Source: Azoarcus sp. (GTDB lineage Bacteria; Pseudomonadota; Gammaproteobacteria; Burkholderiales; Rhodocyclaceae). From it: a stretch of DNA of 46,227 nt. The stretch is from assembly GCA_030656215.1 (NCBI GenBank), contig JAUSOD010000088.1, positions 1 through 46,227 of the forward strand, in the 5' to 3' direction. Positions 25,695-34,176 of the stretch are shown here, in pieces. Each line of letters begins with the position of its first letter. Positions within the stretch are counted from its first letter, which is position 1. Both the position numbers and the translations under genes were made by a program. The notes under the pieces were generated by a model. It made no database searches. It was not told where the DNA came from and was given only the letters and a program-made list of their open reading frames with translations.

Positions 25695-27611
25695 TCACAG
25701 CGGCCAGACGATCAGCAGCATCGGCAGGCTCACTGCCACCACCAGCGCTTCGAGCGGCAAACCGAGTCGCCAGTAATCGCCAAACCGGAAGCCGCCCGGC
25801 TCTAGGATGAGGGTGTTGTTCTGATGGCCGATGGGCGTCAGGAAAGCACAGGACGCGCCGATTGCCACCGACATCAGGAAAGCGTCCGAACTCACGCCGA
25901 GTGCATTGGCGGTACCGATCGCGATCGGACACATGACTGCGGCCGTCGCGGCGTTGTTCATGACGTCGGACAGGAACATCGTTACCACGAGGATGAGCGC
26001 CAGCGCGACGACAGGTTGGCCCTGTGCCACCGTGTCCATCAGAACGCGTGCGATGAGGTCGGCCGTGCCGGTTGATTCCATTGCGCCGGCCACGGGAATC
26101 AGCGCTGCGAGCAGTACGATGATCGGCCAGTCGATTGCGGCGTAGATCGAGCGCGGTGGCACGGTGCGCAGTGCCATCGAAGCCAGCACCCCGATGGCGA
26201 AGGAGATGGTCGCAGGTAGCAAACCGAATGCAGCGGCGCCGACGGCCATGATCATGATCGTGCTCGCAATAAATGCCTGGCGTCGATCAGGAAGGCGCAG
26301 GTCGCGATTGGCCAATGGTACGCAGCCCGAATCCGAAGCAAACTCGGTGAGCGCTTCGGGAGGGCCCTGCATCAGCAGAAGGTCCCCCGCCTGAAAACGG
26401 AGCGTACGCAAGCGTGCTTTCGAGCGCGCACCCTCGCGCGACACCGCGAGCAGGTTCAGTCCGTAACGCATACGCAACAGGAGATCCTTGGCCGAACGAC
26501 CTATGATCGCGGATTCCGGGCGCACCACGAGTTCCATCAGCGCGAGCTCGTCCGATGTTGGTGTGCGCTCAGGTTGATCTGCTGTGTCCGACTCGCTCCC
26601 GGTGAGTTTTTCAGCCTTGCCATCGCTTTTACTGCCTGCAGCTCGAGCCTTCGAGATGCCCTTTAGGTCCTGCCGTGGCTCCGCCTTGTCTGTCCCGCTA
26701 ACGTCTTCCTCCTCTTTTGATGAGACCGCTTCCTCCAGCTTCAATCCGAGCTTGGATAACACCTCGGACAGCGTTTCAATGTCAGCCTCGATGACGAGAA
26801 TATCGCCTGCAAGTACGATACGTCCCGCTTGTGGGGCGGACATCCGAACCTCGTTTCGGATCAGGCCGACGACCTGCGCATCACCTTCATCCAGCACGTT
26901 TTCGATGTCGCGCAGGCTCATGCCGGCGGCCTTGCCGTCGCCGGTGACCCTGACTTCGGTGAGATAGGCACCCGTCTCAAAGCCCTCGGTGTCGGCCCGC
27001 TGCCGGGCGGGCACCAGACGCCATCCGACCAGCGCGATGAAACCGACCCCGATCACCGCCACCGCCAGACCGATCGGGGTGAAGTCGAACATGGCGAAGG
27101 GCGGGGCCCCCGTCCGCACGCGAAAGCCGGACACGATGAGGTTGGGTGGAGTGCCGATCAAGGTGGTCATGCCACCAAGGATGGTGCCAAAGGCGACCGG
27201 CATCAGCACCTGACCCGGCGGCATCTTGAGGCGGTCTGCGAGCTGAATCGCCACCGGCATCAGCAGCGCCATCGCACCGACGTTGTTCATGAAGCCTGAC
27301 AGCACCGCGCCCAGACCCACCAATGCGGCGAGGCTCGATAACGGACCTGCGTTCGCCGGCAGTGCGCGGCGAGCAATGAGGTCGACTGCACCGGAGGTCT
27401 GCAGTCCCCGACTCAGTACCAGCACACAGGCTACGGTGATCACGGCCGGATGACTGAATCCGGCAAAGGCTTCCTGCGGCGCGATCAATCCCGCCAGCAC
27501 GCACGCCAGCAGCGCAGCCGTGGCGACCATGTCATGACGCCAGCGTCCCCACAGGAACATTGTCATGGTCACCAACAGGATTGCCAGGATCAGAATCTGG
27601 TCGTTCGTCAT
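25695..27611 (-). CDS. SLC13-family permease with two RCK_C domains
   Basis: A 638-residue membrane protein of the SLC13/CitT-ArsB superfamily. Hydrophobic helices lie at residues 3-200 and again at about 440-638. Between them are two RCK/TrkA C-terminal domains (TEVRVTGDGKAAGMSLRDI... and LVVRPESAIIGRSAKDLLL...), separated by a polar Ser/Lys/Glu-rich linker of about 70 residues. GTPPNLIVSG and the C-terminal GHQNNTLILEPGG are the paired transport motifs. Such proteins carry sulfate, dicarboxylates or other divalent anions. The linker is longer than usual. Substrate unknown. Confidence 0.9.
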   Translation of the reverse strand: MTNDQILILAILLVTMTMFLWGRWRHDMVATAALLACVLAGLIAPQEAFAGFSHPAVITVACVLVLSRGLQTSGAVDLIARRALPANAGPLSSLAALVGLGAVLSGFMNNVGAMALLMPVAIQLADRLKMPPGQVLMPVAFGTILGGMTTLIGTPPNLIVSGFRVRTGAPPFAMFDFTPIGLAVAVIGVGFIALVGWRLVPARQRADTEGFETGAYLTEVRVTGDGKAAGMSLRDIENVLDEGDAQVVGLIRNEVRMSAPQAGRIVLAGDILVIEADIETLSEVLSKLGLKLEEAVSSKEEEDVSGTDKAEPRQDLKGISKARAAGSKSDGKAEKLTGSESDTADQPERTPTSDELALMELVVRPESAIIGRSAKDLLLRMRYGLNLLAVSREGARSKARLRTLRFQAGDLLLMQGPPEALTEFASDSGCVPLANRDLRLPDRRQAFIASTIMIMAVGAAAFGLLPATISFAIGVLASMALRTVPPRSIYAAIDWPIIVLLAALIPVAGAMESTGTADLIARVLMDTVAQGQPVVALALILVVTMFLSDVMNNAATAAVMCPIAIGTANALGVSSDAFLMSVAIGASCAFLTPIGHQNNTLILEPGGFRFGDYWRLGLPLEALVVAVSLPMLLIVWPL

Positions 27612-27759
27612 GGACGGATCGCGTGTTTCTCTCAGTCAGGATCGACGCCTGGCATTATCGAACCGATATTCGTCGCGTTCCATTGCTTTGCGTGTTCCCG
27701 ATAAGCCCCGCGCAAGCTCGTCTGACACAGTGTTGCCCGGCTATCGGCGTGCCTGTACC

Positions 27760-27827
27760 AAAAAAAATGCCCGGGCACTTTCGGGCCCGGGCTTAATTCC
27801 ACACCAAAGGAGGAGGGTGGAGGAGAC
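27760..27827 (-). ncRNA. Candidate CU-rich anti-Shine-Dalgarno small RNA
   Basis: On the minus strand a predicted transcript of about 68 nt opens with an unstructured pyrimidine-rich stretch containing CUCCUCC and CCUCCUCC, then ends in a strong intrinsic terminator: GCCCGGGC (27785-27792) with GCCCGGGC (27769-27776), followed by eight U (27760-27767). A promoter fits just upstream. C-rich single-stranded motifs complementary to ribosome binding sites are typical of trans-acting sRNAs. The alternative is a long 3' UTR of the HMA-like gene. Confidence 0.45.
27769..27792 (-). terminator. Intrinsic terminator with U8 tail
   Basis: 8-bp GC stem, 8-nt loop, eight U on the minus strand. It ends the small-RNA candidate or transcripts from the HMA-like gene. 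Confidence 0.85.
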
Positions 27828-27833
27828 AAATCC

Positions 27834-27862
27834 AGTGTAGGCCAATGGTTTGTGCAATGCAA
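27834..27862 (-). promoter_or_regulatory. Candidate promoter of the small RNA
   Basis: Minus-strand TTGCAT (27857-27862) and TACACT (27834-27839) are exactly 17 bp apart; start predicted near 27827. Confidence 0.4.
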
Positions 27863-28056
27863 CAAGATGGCCAGCAAATGTTTTTATCCATCGATTAGAA
27901 TCCCATCGAATTGTCCATCCCTGCGATCGACCGCGCTTGCGCGGGTATGTGTGCGGACGTGGCCGGATGCGCTCGTGAATCACCCATTGTCGTGCTCCAT
28001 ACCAAGCGGCTATTACGTTGCAGACCGGAATGCATTCGGGGCAGGCGCGGACAGAT

Positions 28057-28260
28057 TCAGTTCGTTTCGAACCCTGCATCCTCGACCGCCTGTCGAATGT
28101 CACCCTCGGACACGAAGTTTCCGTGTTCCACGCTCGCTGCACCGCTCTCAAGCGAAATCTCCAGCCAGCCTATGCCCGGCAGATCCTGAATCGCGTTCAT
28201 CACCGTGCGCAGGCATTGCTCGTCCTGCATGCCGAGAATCCTGAATTCGCAGATATTCAT
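28057..28260 (-). CDS. HMA-like heavy-metal-associated domain protein with altered metal site
   Basis: A 67-residue single-domain protein with ferredoxin-like HMA pattern: CLRTVMNAIQDLPGIGWLEISLESGAASVEH and SEGDIRQAVEDAGFE. In CopZ/MerP relatives the metal site is GMTCxxC; here it is GMQDEQC, so the first Cys is replaced by Asp and only one Cys remains. It may bind a different metal or act as a regulator. GGAG precedes the ATG by 10 nt. Confidence 0.8.
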   Translation of the reverse strand: MNICEFRILGMQDEQCLRTVMNAIQDLPGIGWLEISLESGAASVEHGNFVSEGDIRQAVEDAGFETN

Positions 28261-28343
28261 GTGTTTCGTCTCCGGAAGTTGGCGGTAAAGTGCCCTGACG
28301 GTGGCAAGATAGCAAGCCTTCCGAGCCAGATCGAGATGCCTGA

Positions 28344-28868
28344 TTGACCAAGCCCCAGTCCCTGCCCCAACGCCATTGCGAGTCGCGCTCGGCAGTGCGT
28401 GCCGACCCGATCGCCTGCTGGGAGGCTTGGTTCGACGGCGCTGCGCTCCCTAATCCGGGAAAGCTCGGTCTGGGTGTGGTGCTACAGTCGCCCGCGGGGC
28501 AGCGGTTCGAGTATTCGATGCCCGGCGCGGGCACGGGTTGCAGCAATGAAGCCGAGTTGCAGGCATTGTGCGCCGCCTTGTCCTTCGCGCATCAGGCGGG
28601 TGTGCGCCGATTGATCCTGAGCGGCGACAGCGACTTTGCGGTCAGCCATGGAGCCGGCCGTGCGGCGACCGGGGTGGCCCGGTTGGTGGTGCTGATCGAG
28701 CAGGTGCAGGCCTGGGCGGTACGCTTCGAGTTGCTCGAACTGCGCTGGGTGCCGCGACATCGTAATGGCGATGCTGATCGACTCTCGCGTCAGGCACTGG
28801 GGCTGCCCCACAAGCCAGCACCCCACCCCGGAAAGCCGGTGCAGCCACGCCGGCGTCGTTCGCGGTGA
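28344..28868 (+). CDS. RNase HI-like protein
   Basis: A protein of up to 174 residues with an RNase H fold. The four acidic catalytic positions are visible: Asp in WFDGAALPNPG, Glu in SNEAELQALCAAL, Asp in LSGDSDFAV and Asp in NGDADRLSRQAL. It would cleave RNA in RNA-DNA hybrids; the short form without a basic hybrid-binding domain is like ArnT/YpdQ-type RNase HI relatives. The start is uncertain: TTG 28344 gives the longest form, and GTG 28395 would begin closer to the domain. The C-terminus is an Arg/Pro-rich tail. It is not the standard rnhA, so no symbol is given. Confidence 0.8.
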   Translation: MTKPQSLPQRHCESRSAVRADPIACWEAWFDGAALPNPGKLGLGVVLQSPAGQRFEYSMPGAGTGCSNEAELQALCAALSFAHQAGVRRLILSGDSDFAVSHGAGRAATGVARLVVLIEQVQAWAVRFELLELRWVPRHRNGDADRLSRQALGLPHKPAPHPGKPVQPRRRRSR

Positions 28869-29080
28869 TTGGCTGACGGCATCGGCGGTGCCGTTTGATA
28901 TAGTTTCACCCTTTGCTTTCGTGTGGCCTGCGCGCTTACGATGGGTTCGCCGCACCGGACAGGTGTTCGGAACAGGCGTCTACCGGGCCGATCTGTGGCA
29001 GCCCCCCTGGCCATACCCGAACGAACGTACGTGGTTGCAAGCTTGTCGACCACTGGTAACTTCCCGCAGGAGAACGATTC

Positions 29081-30187
29081 ATGCGCCATGCAGAGCGCGC
29101 CGTTTTTGATTTACGCCGTGGCTTCCCGGTCTTGCTCCGGGGGGATCATGGCGACACCCTGATCGCGCCCATGGAAGGATTGAATGCCCAGGTGCTCGAT
29201 GATGCCGTGTTGCTGACCCAGGCAAAGCCGGTGCTGGTGCTGTCGAAGCATCGCCTCGCCAGCCTCGGGTTGGCTGTGTCCGATCTGTCGGCCAGCCTGC
29301 AGTTCGAGCACACACCCGATTGCGTACAGCTGCTTCGCTTGTCGCTCGCGCGAGCGGAGGCCCTGTCGGCAGATCTGCCGCTCGCGCCGCTGGCTTCGTC
29401 GCCCGAGGAGCGCGCGGGGCTTCTGCTGATGCGCCGCGCCGAGTTGATCCCAGCGGCGTTGGCTTTTCCGGTAGCTGAGGGGCAGCGCGACGCGGTCGAA
29501 CGGCATGTTGCCGAAGCTTCCATCCTTGCGGTGAACACCGCGGACGTGATCGCGTTGTGTGAAAGCGGGCCGGGTCGGCTGACCCGGGTCAGCGATGCAC
29601 GGGTGCCGCTGGCCGATCTGGGCGACGCCCGCTTTGTGCTCTTTCGAGAGGAGGACGGCAGCCGCGAGCACGTTGCGGTATTGATCGGTGAGCGTCCACA
29701 CTGGCCCGAGGCGGTGCCGGTCAGGGTGCATTCGGCCTGCCTGACGGGCGATCTGTTCGGTAGCCAGCGCTGTGATTGCGGCGCCCAGTTGCGCAACAGC
29801 CTTGCCATGATCAAGACGCTTGGTGGCGGCATCCTGCTCTACCTTGCCCAGGAAGGGCGGGGTATCGGGCTGGCCAACAAGCTGCGCGCCTACCGGCTGC
29901 AGGATGAAGGGCTGGATACGATTGATGCGGACCAGGTGATCGGGTTCGGCAAGGACGAGCGCGATTACCGGGTGGCGCACGAGATGCTCGATGCGCTCGA
30001 CGTGCAGCGCATCGAACTGCTGACCAACAACCCGGAAAAGGTCAGCGCCTTGCGCGATGCCGGCATCGAGGTGGTCAGCAGGCGGGCGCTGTTCGGGCAA
30101 CTCAACGACCACAATCATTTTTATCTTCGAACCAAGGCCGACCGTCACGGCCACCTGCTTGAAGAACTGCTGGCGCGCCCTGTCTGA
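29081..30187 (+). CDS. ribA: GTP cyclohydrolase II with degenerate RibB-like N-terminal domain
   Basis: A 368-residue protein. The C-terminal half is a complete GTP cyclohydrolase II: zinc ligands Cys220, Cys231 and Cys233, the catalytic EGRGIGLANKLRAY near 258-271, and the terminal LLTNNPEK motif. It would open the imidazole ring of GTP, the first step of riboflavin synthesis. The first 180 residues look like a decayed DHBP synthase domain (AVFDLRRGFPVLLRGDHGD) but lack its acidic catalytic motif, so RibB activity is not expected. CAGGAGA lies 8 nt before the start. It is also possible that this paralogue has a secondary or regulatory role. Confidence 0.88.
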   Translation: MRHAERAVFDLRRGFPVLLRGDHGDTLIAPMEGLNAQVLDDAVLLTQAKPVLVLSKHRLASLGLAVSDLSASLQFEHTPDCVQLLRLSLARAEALSADLPLAPLASSPEERAGLLLMRRAELIPAALAFPVAEGQRDAVERHVAEASILAVNTADVIALCESGPGRLTRVSDARVPLADLGDARFVLFREEDGSREHVAVLIGERPHWPEAVPVRVHSACLTGDLFGSQRCDCGAQLRNSLAMIKTLGGGILLYLAQEGRGIGLANKLRAYRLQDEGLDTIDADQVIGFGKDERDYRVAHEMLDALDVQRIELLTNNPEKVSALRDAGIEVVSRRALFGQLNDHNHFYLRTKADRHGHLLEELLARPV

Positions 30188-30196
30188 GGCATCCAC

Positions 30197-31096
30197 TCAC
30201 GGCCGGTGGAGCAGTTCCTCGCACAGGGCTTGCAGCAGCTCGAGGGTGGATTGCTGGGTGCCGGTCGTGGGCCTGCGCGCACTGACGGCGAGGGCAAGAC
30301 GACTACGCAGCCGGGGCTCGACGATGGGGCGGGTGGTGAAGGTTTCGGCCTTGCCCGATGTGGTGACTGCGTTCATTGACAGCACTGCACAGCCCGCACC
30401 GTCGGCCACGAGGTCGAGAATACCGTTGATGCCATCGACCTCGAGGACGGTCTTCGGATGAAAGCCGATGCTGGCGAGCTCGGCTTCGACCAGCATCCGG
30501 ATCGAATGCGGGCGCCCCGGAATGATCAGCGGCAGGCTGGCCAGTTCGCGCAGCTCGACCGGGCCCAGATTGCTCTTCGGGTGGCGGCGTTCGACCAGGA
30601 AAAGATCCTCCTCGGCCAGGGGGATGGTGTCGATGTCTGGAGAAGGCGGTGTGTTGTAGAGCAGCGCGATGTCGAGCCGGCCGTTGACCAGCGACTCCTG
30701 CATCGTCACCGACAGGCCCTCACCGATCGAGAGTGAGGCTTCGGGCAGGCGCTCGCGAAACTTGCGTGCCAGCGGCACGGTGAGCACCTTGGACAGGCTG
30801 GGCGGCAGGCCGACCGCCACGCGGCCGGTGAGTGCGCCACGGATGCGTGACAACTCCTCCTTCGCACGCTCGATCTGGTGCAGCACGCCACGGCTGTGTT
30901 CGAGCAGCAACTTGCCCGCCTCGGTGGTGGTGACGCCACGGCCGTTGCGGATCAGCAGGTTCTGGCGCAACTCCACTTCGAGCAGGCGGATCTGGCGGCT
31001 GAGCGCGGGCTGCGCGATGTCGAGCGCGATCGATGCCCGGGTGAAGCTCCCCAGTTCGGCGACGCGGACGAAGTATTCGAGCTGTTTGAGGTCCAT
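30197..31096 (-). CDS. LysR-family regulator of the lig operon
   Basis: A 299-residue LTTR. The N-terminal HTH is MDLKQLEYFVRVAELGSFTRASIALDIAQPALSRQIRLLE; the effector domain begins near residue 90 (GRVAVGLPPSLSKVL). It is divergent from galD with a 113-bp shared promoter region containing a symmetric operator-like site. LysR activators control the corresponding operon in Comamonas (PmdR) and Sphingobium (LigR). The likely inducer is protocatechuate or a pathway intermediate (inference). Confidence 0.92.
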   Translation of the reverse strand: MDLKQLEYFVRVAELGSFTRASIALDIAQPALSRQIRLLEVELRQNLLIRNGRGVTTTEAGKLLLEHSRGVLHQIERAKEELSRIRGALTGRVAVGLPPSLSKVLTVPLARKFRERLPEASLSIGEGLSVTMQESLVNGRLDIALLYNTPPSPDIDTIPLAEEDLFLVERRHPKSNLGPVELRELASLPLIIPGRPHSIRMLVEAELASIGFHPKTVLEVDGINGILDLVADGAGCAVLSMNAVTTSGKAETFTTRPIVEPRLRSRLALAVSARRPTTGTQQSTLELLQALCEELLHRP

Positions 31097-31112
31097 TGCA
31101 CGAGTCTAATGA

Positions 31113-31134
31113 ACTGGAGAATATCTCGTCCAGT
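31113..31134. promoter_or_regulatory. Dyad operator between LysR and galD
   Basis: ACTGGA (31113-31118) and TCCAGT (31129-31134) are inverted with a 10-bp spacer. A nested palindrome GAGA-ATA-TCTC occupies 31117-31127. The site has the size and symmetry of an LTTR recognition site. Confidence 0.5.
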
Positions 31135-31209
31135 GCTATCGCAAATTGACATAGCTGTTAGATCGACGCGGACCTGTCGGCGGGGAGGGTGGCTCACCAT
31201 AATGAGTCC

Positions 31210-32307
31210 ATGCAAAAAGCCATCCCTTCCCTCTTCATGCGCGGCGGTACCTCGCGCGGTCCGTTCTTCCGCGAATGCGACCTGCCGGCGGATATCGCGA
31301 CCCGCGATTCAGTCCTGCTCGCCGTGATGGGGTCGCCCGACCGGCGCCAGATCGACGGCATGGGCGGCGCCAACCCGCTGACCAGCAAGGTCGGCATCGT
31401 GCGCCCGGGCAGCAAGCCGGGGGTCGATCTCGACTTCCTGTTCGCCCAGTTGCAGCCCGAGAAAGACACCGTCGACACCACGCCCAACTGCGGCAACATG
31501 CTCGCCGCGGTGGTGCCCTTCGCGCTCGAGACCGGCATGGTCCAGGCCCGGGGAGAAGCCTCCACCTTCCGCGTGCTGACGCTCAACACCGACATGCAGT
31601 GCGACATCACGGTGCAGACGCCGGGCGGGCAGGTGAGCTACGAGGGCGAGGCGCGCATTGATGGCGTGCCCGGCACCTCGGCGCCGATCAAGATCAACTT
31701 CCTCGATACCGCCGGCTCGGTGTGTTCCGGCCTGCTGCCCACCGGCCGTGTGCGCGACCTGATCGACGGCGTCGAGGTCACCTGCATCGACAACGGCATG
31801 CCGCTGGTGATCTTCAAGGCGGCGGATGTCGGCCGCAGTGGTTACGAAAGCGTGGCCGAGCTGAATGCCGACACTGAACTCAAAGCCCGCATCGAGCGTC
31901 TGCGCATCGCCTGCGGCCACGCGATGGGCCTGGGCGACGTCAGCGCGAAGAACTACCCCAAGATGACCCTGATTGCACCGCCGCGTGACGGTGGCAGTCT
32001 GAGCACCCGCAGCTTCATTCCGCACGTGTGCCACGACGCCATCGGCGTGCTCGCCGCGGTCACTGTCGGCACCGCCTGCGTGCTCGACGGCTCGGTGACC
32101 GAAGGCATCGCGGTGGTGCCCGAAGGCAACGCCAAGACGGTATCGGTGGAGCATCCCACCGGCGAGTTCTCGGTCGAGCTCGAACTCGACCCGGCCAACC
32201 CCCAGAACGTCACGCGGGCGGCGCTGCTGCGCACCGCGCGCCTCATCATGCGCGGCGAAGTCATGGTTCCCGCCGCGGTATGGAATAACTCAGGAGACAC
32301 ACAATGA
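31210..32307 (+). CDS. galD: 4-oxalomesaconate tautomerase (PrpF/GalD family)
   Basis: A 365-residue PrpF-family isomerase, close to the 361 of Pseudomonas GalD. It interconverts tautomers of 4-oxalomesaconate so that LigJ can hydrate it. N-terminal FMRGGTSRGPFF and TTPNCGNMLAAVVPFA (with the family Cys) are diagnostic. The start is taken at ATG 31210; a GTG at 31189 would add 7 residues, and the strong GGGAGGG site lies too near that GTG and rather far from the ATG. It overlaps ligJ by ATGA. First gene of the operon. Confidence 0.9.
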   Translation: MQKAIPSLFMRGGTSRGPFFRECDLPADIATRDSVLLAVMGSPDRRQIDGMGGANPLTSKVGIVRPGSKPGVDLDFLFAQLQPEKDTVDTTPNCGNMLAAVVPFALETGMVQARGEASTFRVLTLNTDMQCDITVQTPGGQVSYEGEARIDGVPGTSAPIKINFLDTAGSVCSGLLPTGRVRDLIDGVEVTCIDNGMPLVIFKAADVGRSGYESVAELNADTELKARIERLRIACGHAMGLGDVSAKNYPKMTLIAPPRDGGSLSTRSFIPHVCHDAIGVLAAVTVGTACVLDGSVTEGIAVVPEGNAKTVSVEHPTGEFSVELELDPANPQNVTRAALLRTARLIMRGEVMVPAAVWNNSGDTQ

Positions 32308-33329
32308 TCATCGATTGCCACGGCCATTACACCACCGCGCCCAAGGCGCTCGAAGAATGGCGCAATCGCCAGATCGCCGGGATCAAGGATCCGTCGGCGA
32401 TGCCCAAGGTGTCCGAACTGAAGATCTCCGACGACGAGCTGCGCGAGACGATCGAGGCCAATCAGCTGCGCCTGATGAAGGAGCGCGGGTCGGATATGAC
32501 CATCTTCTCGCCGCGCGCGAGCTTCATGGCCCACCACATCGGCGACTTCAACATCAGCTCGACCTGGGCGGCGATCTGCAATGAGCTGTGCCATCGCGTC
32601 GCCGGGTTGTTCCCGGATCATTTCATCGGCGCCGCAATGCTGCCACAATCGCCCGGTGTGGATCCCGCGACCTGCATCCCCGAGCTAGAGAAGTGCGTCA
32701 AGGAGTACGGATTCGTCGGCATCAACCTGAACCCGGATCCGTCCGGCGGCCACTGGACCAGCCCGCCGCTGTCCGACCGCCAGTGGTACCCGATCTACGA
32801 GAAGATGGTCGAGTACGACATTCCGGCGATGGTGCACGTGAGCACCAGCTGCAACGCCTGCTTCCATACCACCGGCGCGCACTACCTGAACGCGGATACC
32901 ACCGCCTTCATGCAGTGCCTGACCTCAGACCTGTTCAAGGATTTCCCGACCCTGCGCTTCGTGATCCCGCACGGCGGCGGCGCGGTGCCCTACCACTGGG
33001 GCCGATTCCGCGGCCTGGCGCAGGAGATGAAGAAGCCGCTGCTGAAGGATCACCTGCTCAACAACATCTTCTTCGACACCTGCGTCTATCACCAGCCGGG
33101 CATCGACCTGCTGACCAAGGTAATCCCGGTCGAGAACGTGCTGTTCGCCTCCGAGATGATCGGTGCGGTGCGCGGCATCGACCCCGAAACCGGCCACTAC
33201 TATGACGACACCAAGCGCTACATAGAAGCCGCCGCGATCAGCGCCGAAGACCGCTACAGCATCTACGAAGGCAACGCCCGTCGCGTCTATCCGCGCCTGG
33301 ATGCCGCACTGAAGGCCAAGGGCCTGTAA
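32304..33329 (+). CDS. ligJ: 4-oxalomesaconate hydratase
   Basis: A 341-residue amidohydrolase-superfamily protein, the same length as LigJ of Sphingobium. Metal-site residues are His6 and His8 (DCHGH), His178 (MVHVS), His223 (IPHGGG) and Glu284 (FASEM). It hydrates oxalomesaconate to 4-carboxy-4-hydroxy-2-oxoadipate. Translation is coupled to galD. Confidence 0.94.
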   Translation: MIIDCHGHYTTAPKALEEWRNRQIAGIKDPSAMPKVSELKISDDELRETIEANQLRLMKERGSDMTIFSPRASFMAHHIGDFNISSTWAAICNELCHRVAGLFPDHFIGAAMLPQSPGVDPATCIPELEKCVKEYGFVGINLNPDPSGGHWTSPPLSDRQWYPIYEKMVEYDIPAMVHVSTSCNACFHTTGAHYLNADTTAFMQCLTSDLFKDFPTLRFVIPHGGGAVPYHWGRFRGLAQEMKKPLLKDHLLNNIFFDTCVYHQPGIDLLTKVIPVENVLFASEMIGAVRGIDPETGHYYDDTKRYIEAAAISAEDRYSIYEGNARRVYPRLDAALKAKGL

Positions 33330-33343
33330 CCGGAGACAAGAGC

Positions 33344-34033
33344 ATGAGCCTGAACAACCTCGGCATCGTCAAGCGCAACATTGTCCGCACCGACCCCGAC
33401 GTGGTCGCCAAGCTGGCGCAGTTCGGCGTCGCCACCATCCACGAAGCCTTCGGCCGTGCCGGCCTGATGAAGCCCTATATGCGCCCGATCTACACCGGCG
33501 CCCACCTCTGCGGCACCGCGGTCACGGTGCTGCTGCAGCCCGGCGACAACTGGATGCTGCACGTTGCCGCCGAGCAGATCCAGCCCGGCGACGTCGTCGT
33601 GGCCGGGTGTACGGCCGACAGCACCGACGGCTTCTTCGGCGATCTGCTCGCCACCTCCTACAAGTCGCGCGGCGCAAAGGGGCTGATCATCGACGGTGGC
33701 GTGCGCGACGTGAAGGACCTCACCGCGATGGGCTTTCCGGTGTTCAGCCGCGCGATCCACGCCAAGGGCTGCACCCGCGCCACGCTCGGCTCGGTGAACG
33801 TGCCGGTCGTATGCGCCGGTGCGATCGTCAATCCGGGCGATGTGGTGGTGGCCGACGACGACGGCATCGTGGTAGTGCCGCGTGAAGTCGCCGCCCAGGT
33901 GGCAGAGGCAGCCGCGGCGCGGGAGGCCAACGAAGCCTCCAAGCGTGAGCGTTTTGCCGCCGGCGTACTGGGTCTGGACATGTATGCGCTGCGCGAGCCG
34001 CTCGCCAAGGCCGGGCTGAAGTACATCGACTGA
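33344..34033 (+). CDS. ligK: 4-carboxy-4-hydroxy-2-oxoadipate aldolase
   Basis: A 229-residue class II aldolase of the RraA-like HMG/CHA family. The catalytic segment [14 protein letters not shown] contains Arg121 and Asp122; the metal is held nearby. It splits the hydratase product into pyruvate and oxaloacetate and may decarboxylate oxaloacetate. It lies 14 nt after ligJ with an ordinary ribosome site. The C-terminal Ala/Glu-rich helix ([16 protein letters not shown]) is usual for the family. Confidence 0.94.
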   Translation: MSLNNLGIVKRNIVRTDPDVVAKLAQFGVATIHEAFGRAGLMKPYMRPIYTGAHLCGTAVTVLLQPGDNWMLHVAAEQIQPGDVVVAGCTADSTDGFFGDLLATSYKSRGAKGLIIDGGVRDVKDLTAMGFPVFSRAIHAKGCTRATLGSVNVPVVCAGAIVNPGDVVVADDDGIVVVPREVAAQVAEAAAAREANEASKRERFAAGVLGLDMYALREPLAKAGLKYID

Positions 34034-34176
34034 GCGACTGCTACGAACAAGCCGGCCAGGCCGGTCGGCTGAAGGTCTGGCCCAGCCGGCGGCACGGTCG
34101 AAACGTTGCCAGGCCAGACCGCACAACAAGGCGCGGGCCCATGAGCCCGAACGCCCTCTACACACCGAGGACAAAG

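Larger units (their letters stand above)
27612..28056. other. Intergenic region with small-RNA candidate
   Basis: 445 bp between the permease start and the HMA-like gene stop. Apart from the candidate RNA, its promoter and its terminator (27760-27862), I see only short palindromes and no gene. Confidence 0.5.

Noticed and set aside
27845-27898. 17-codon plus-strand ORF after the GGAGGAG repeats
   Set aside because: The purine blocks are about 20 nt from the ATG, and the same bases serve better as the anti-SD part of a minus-strand RNA.
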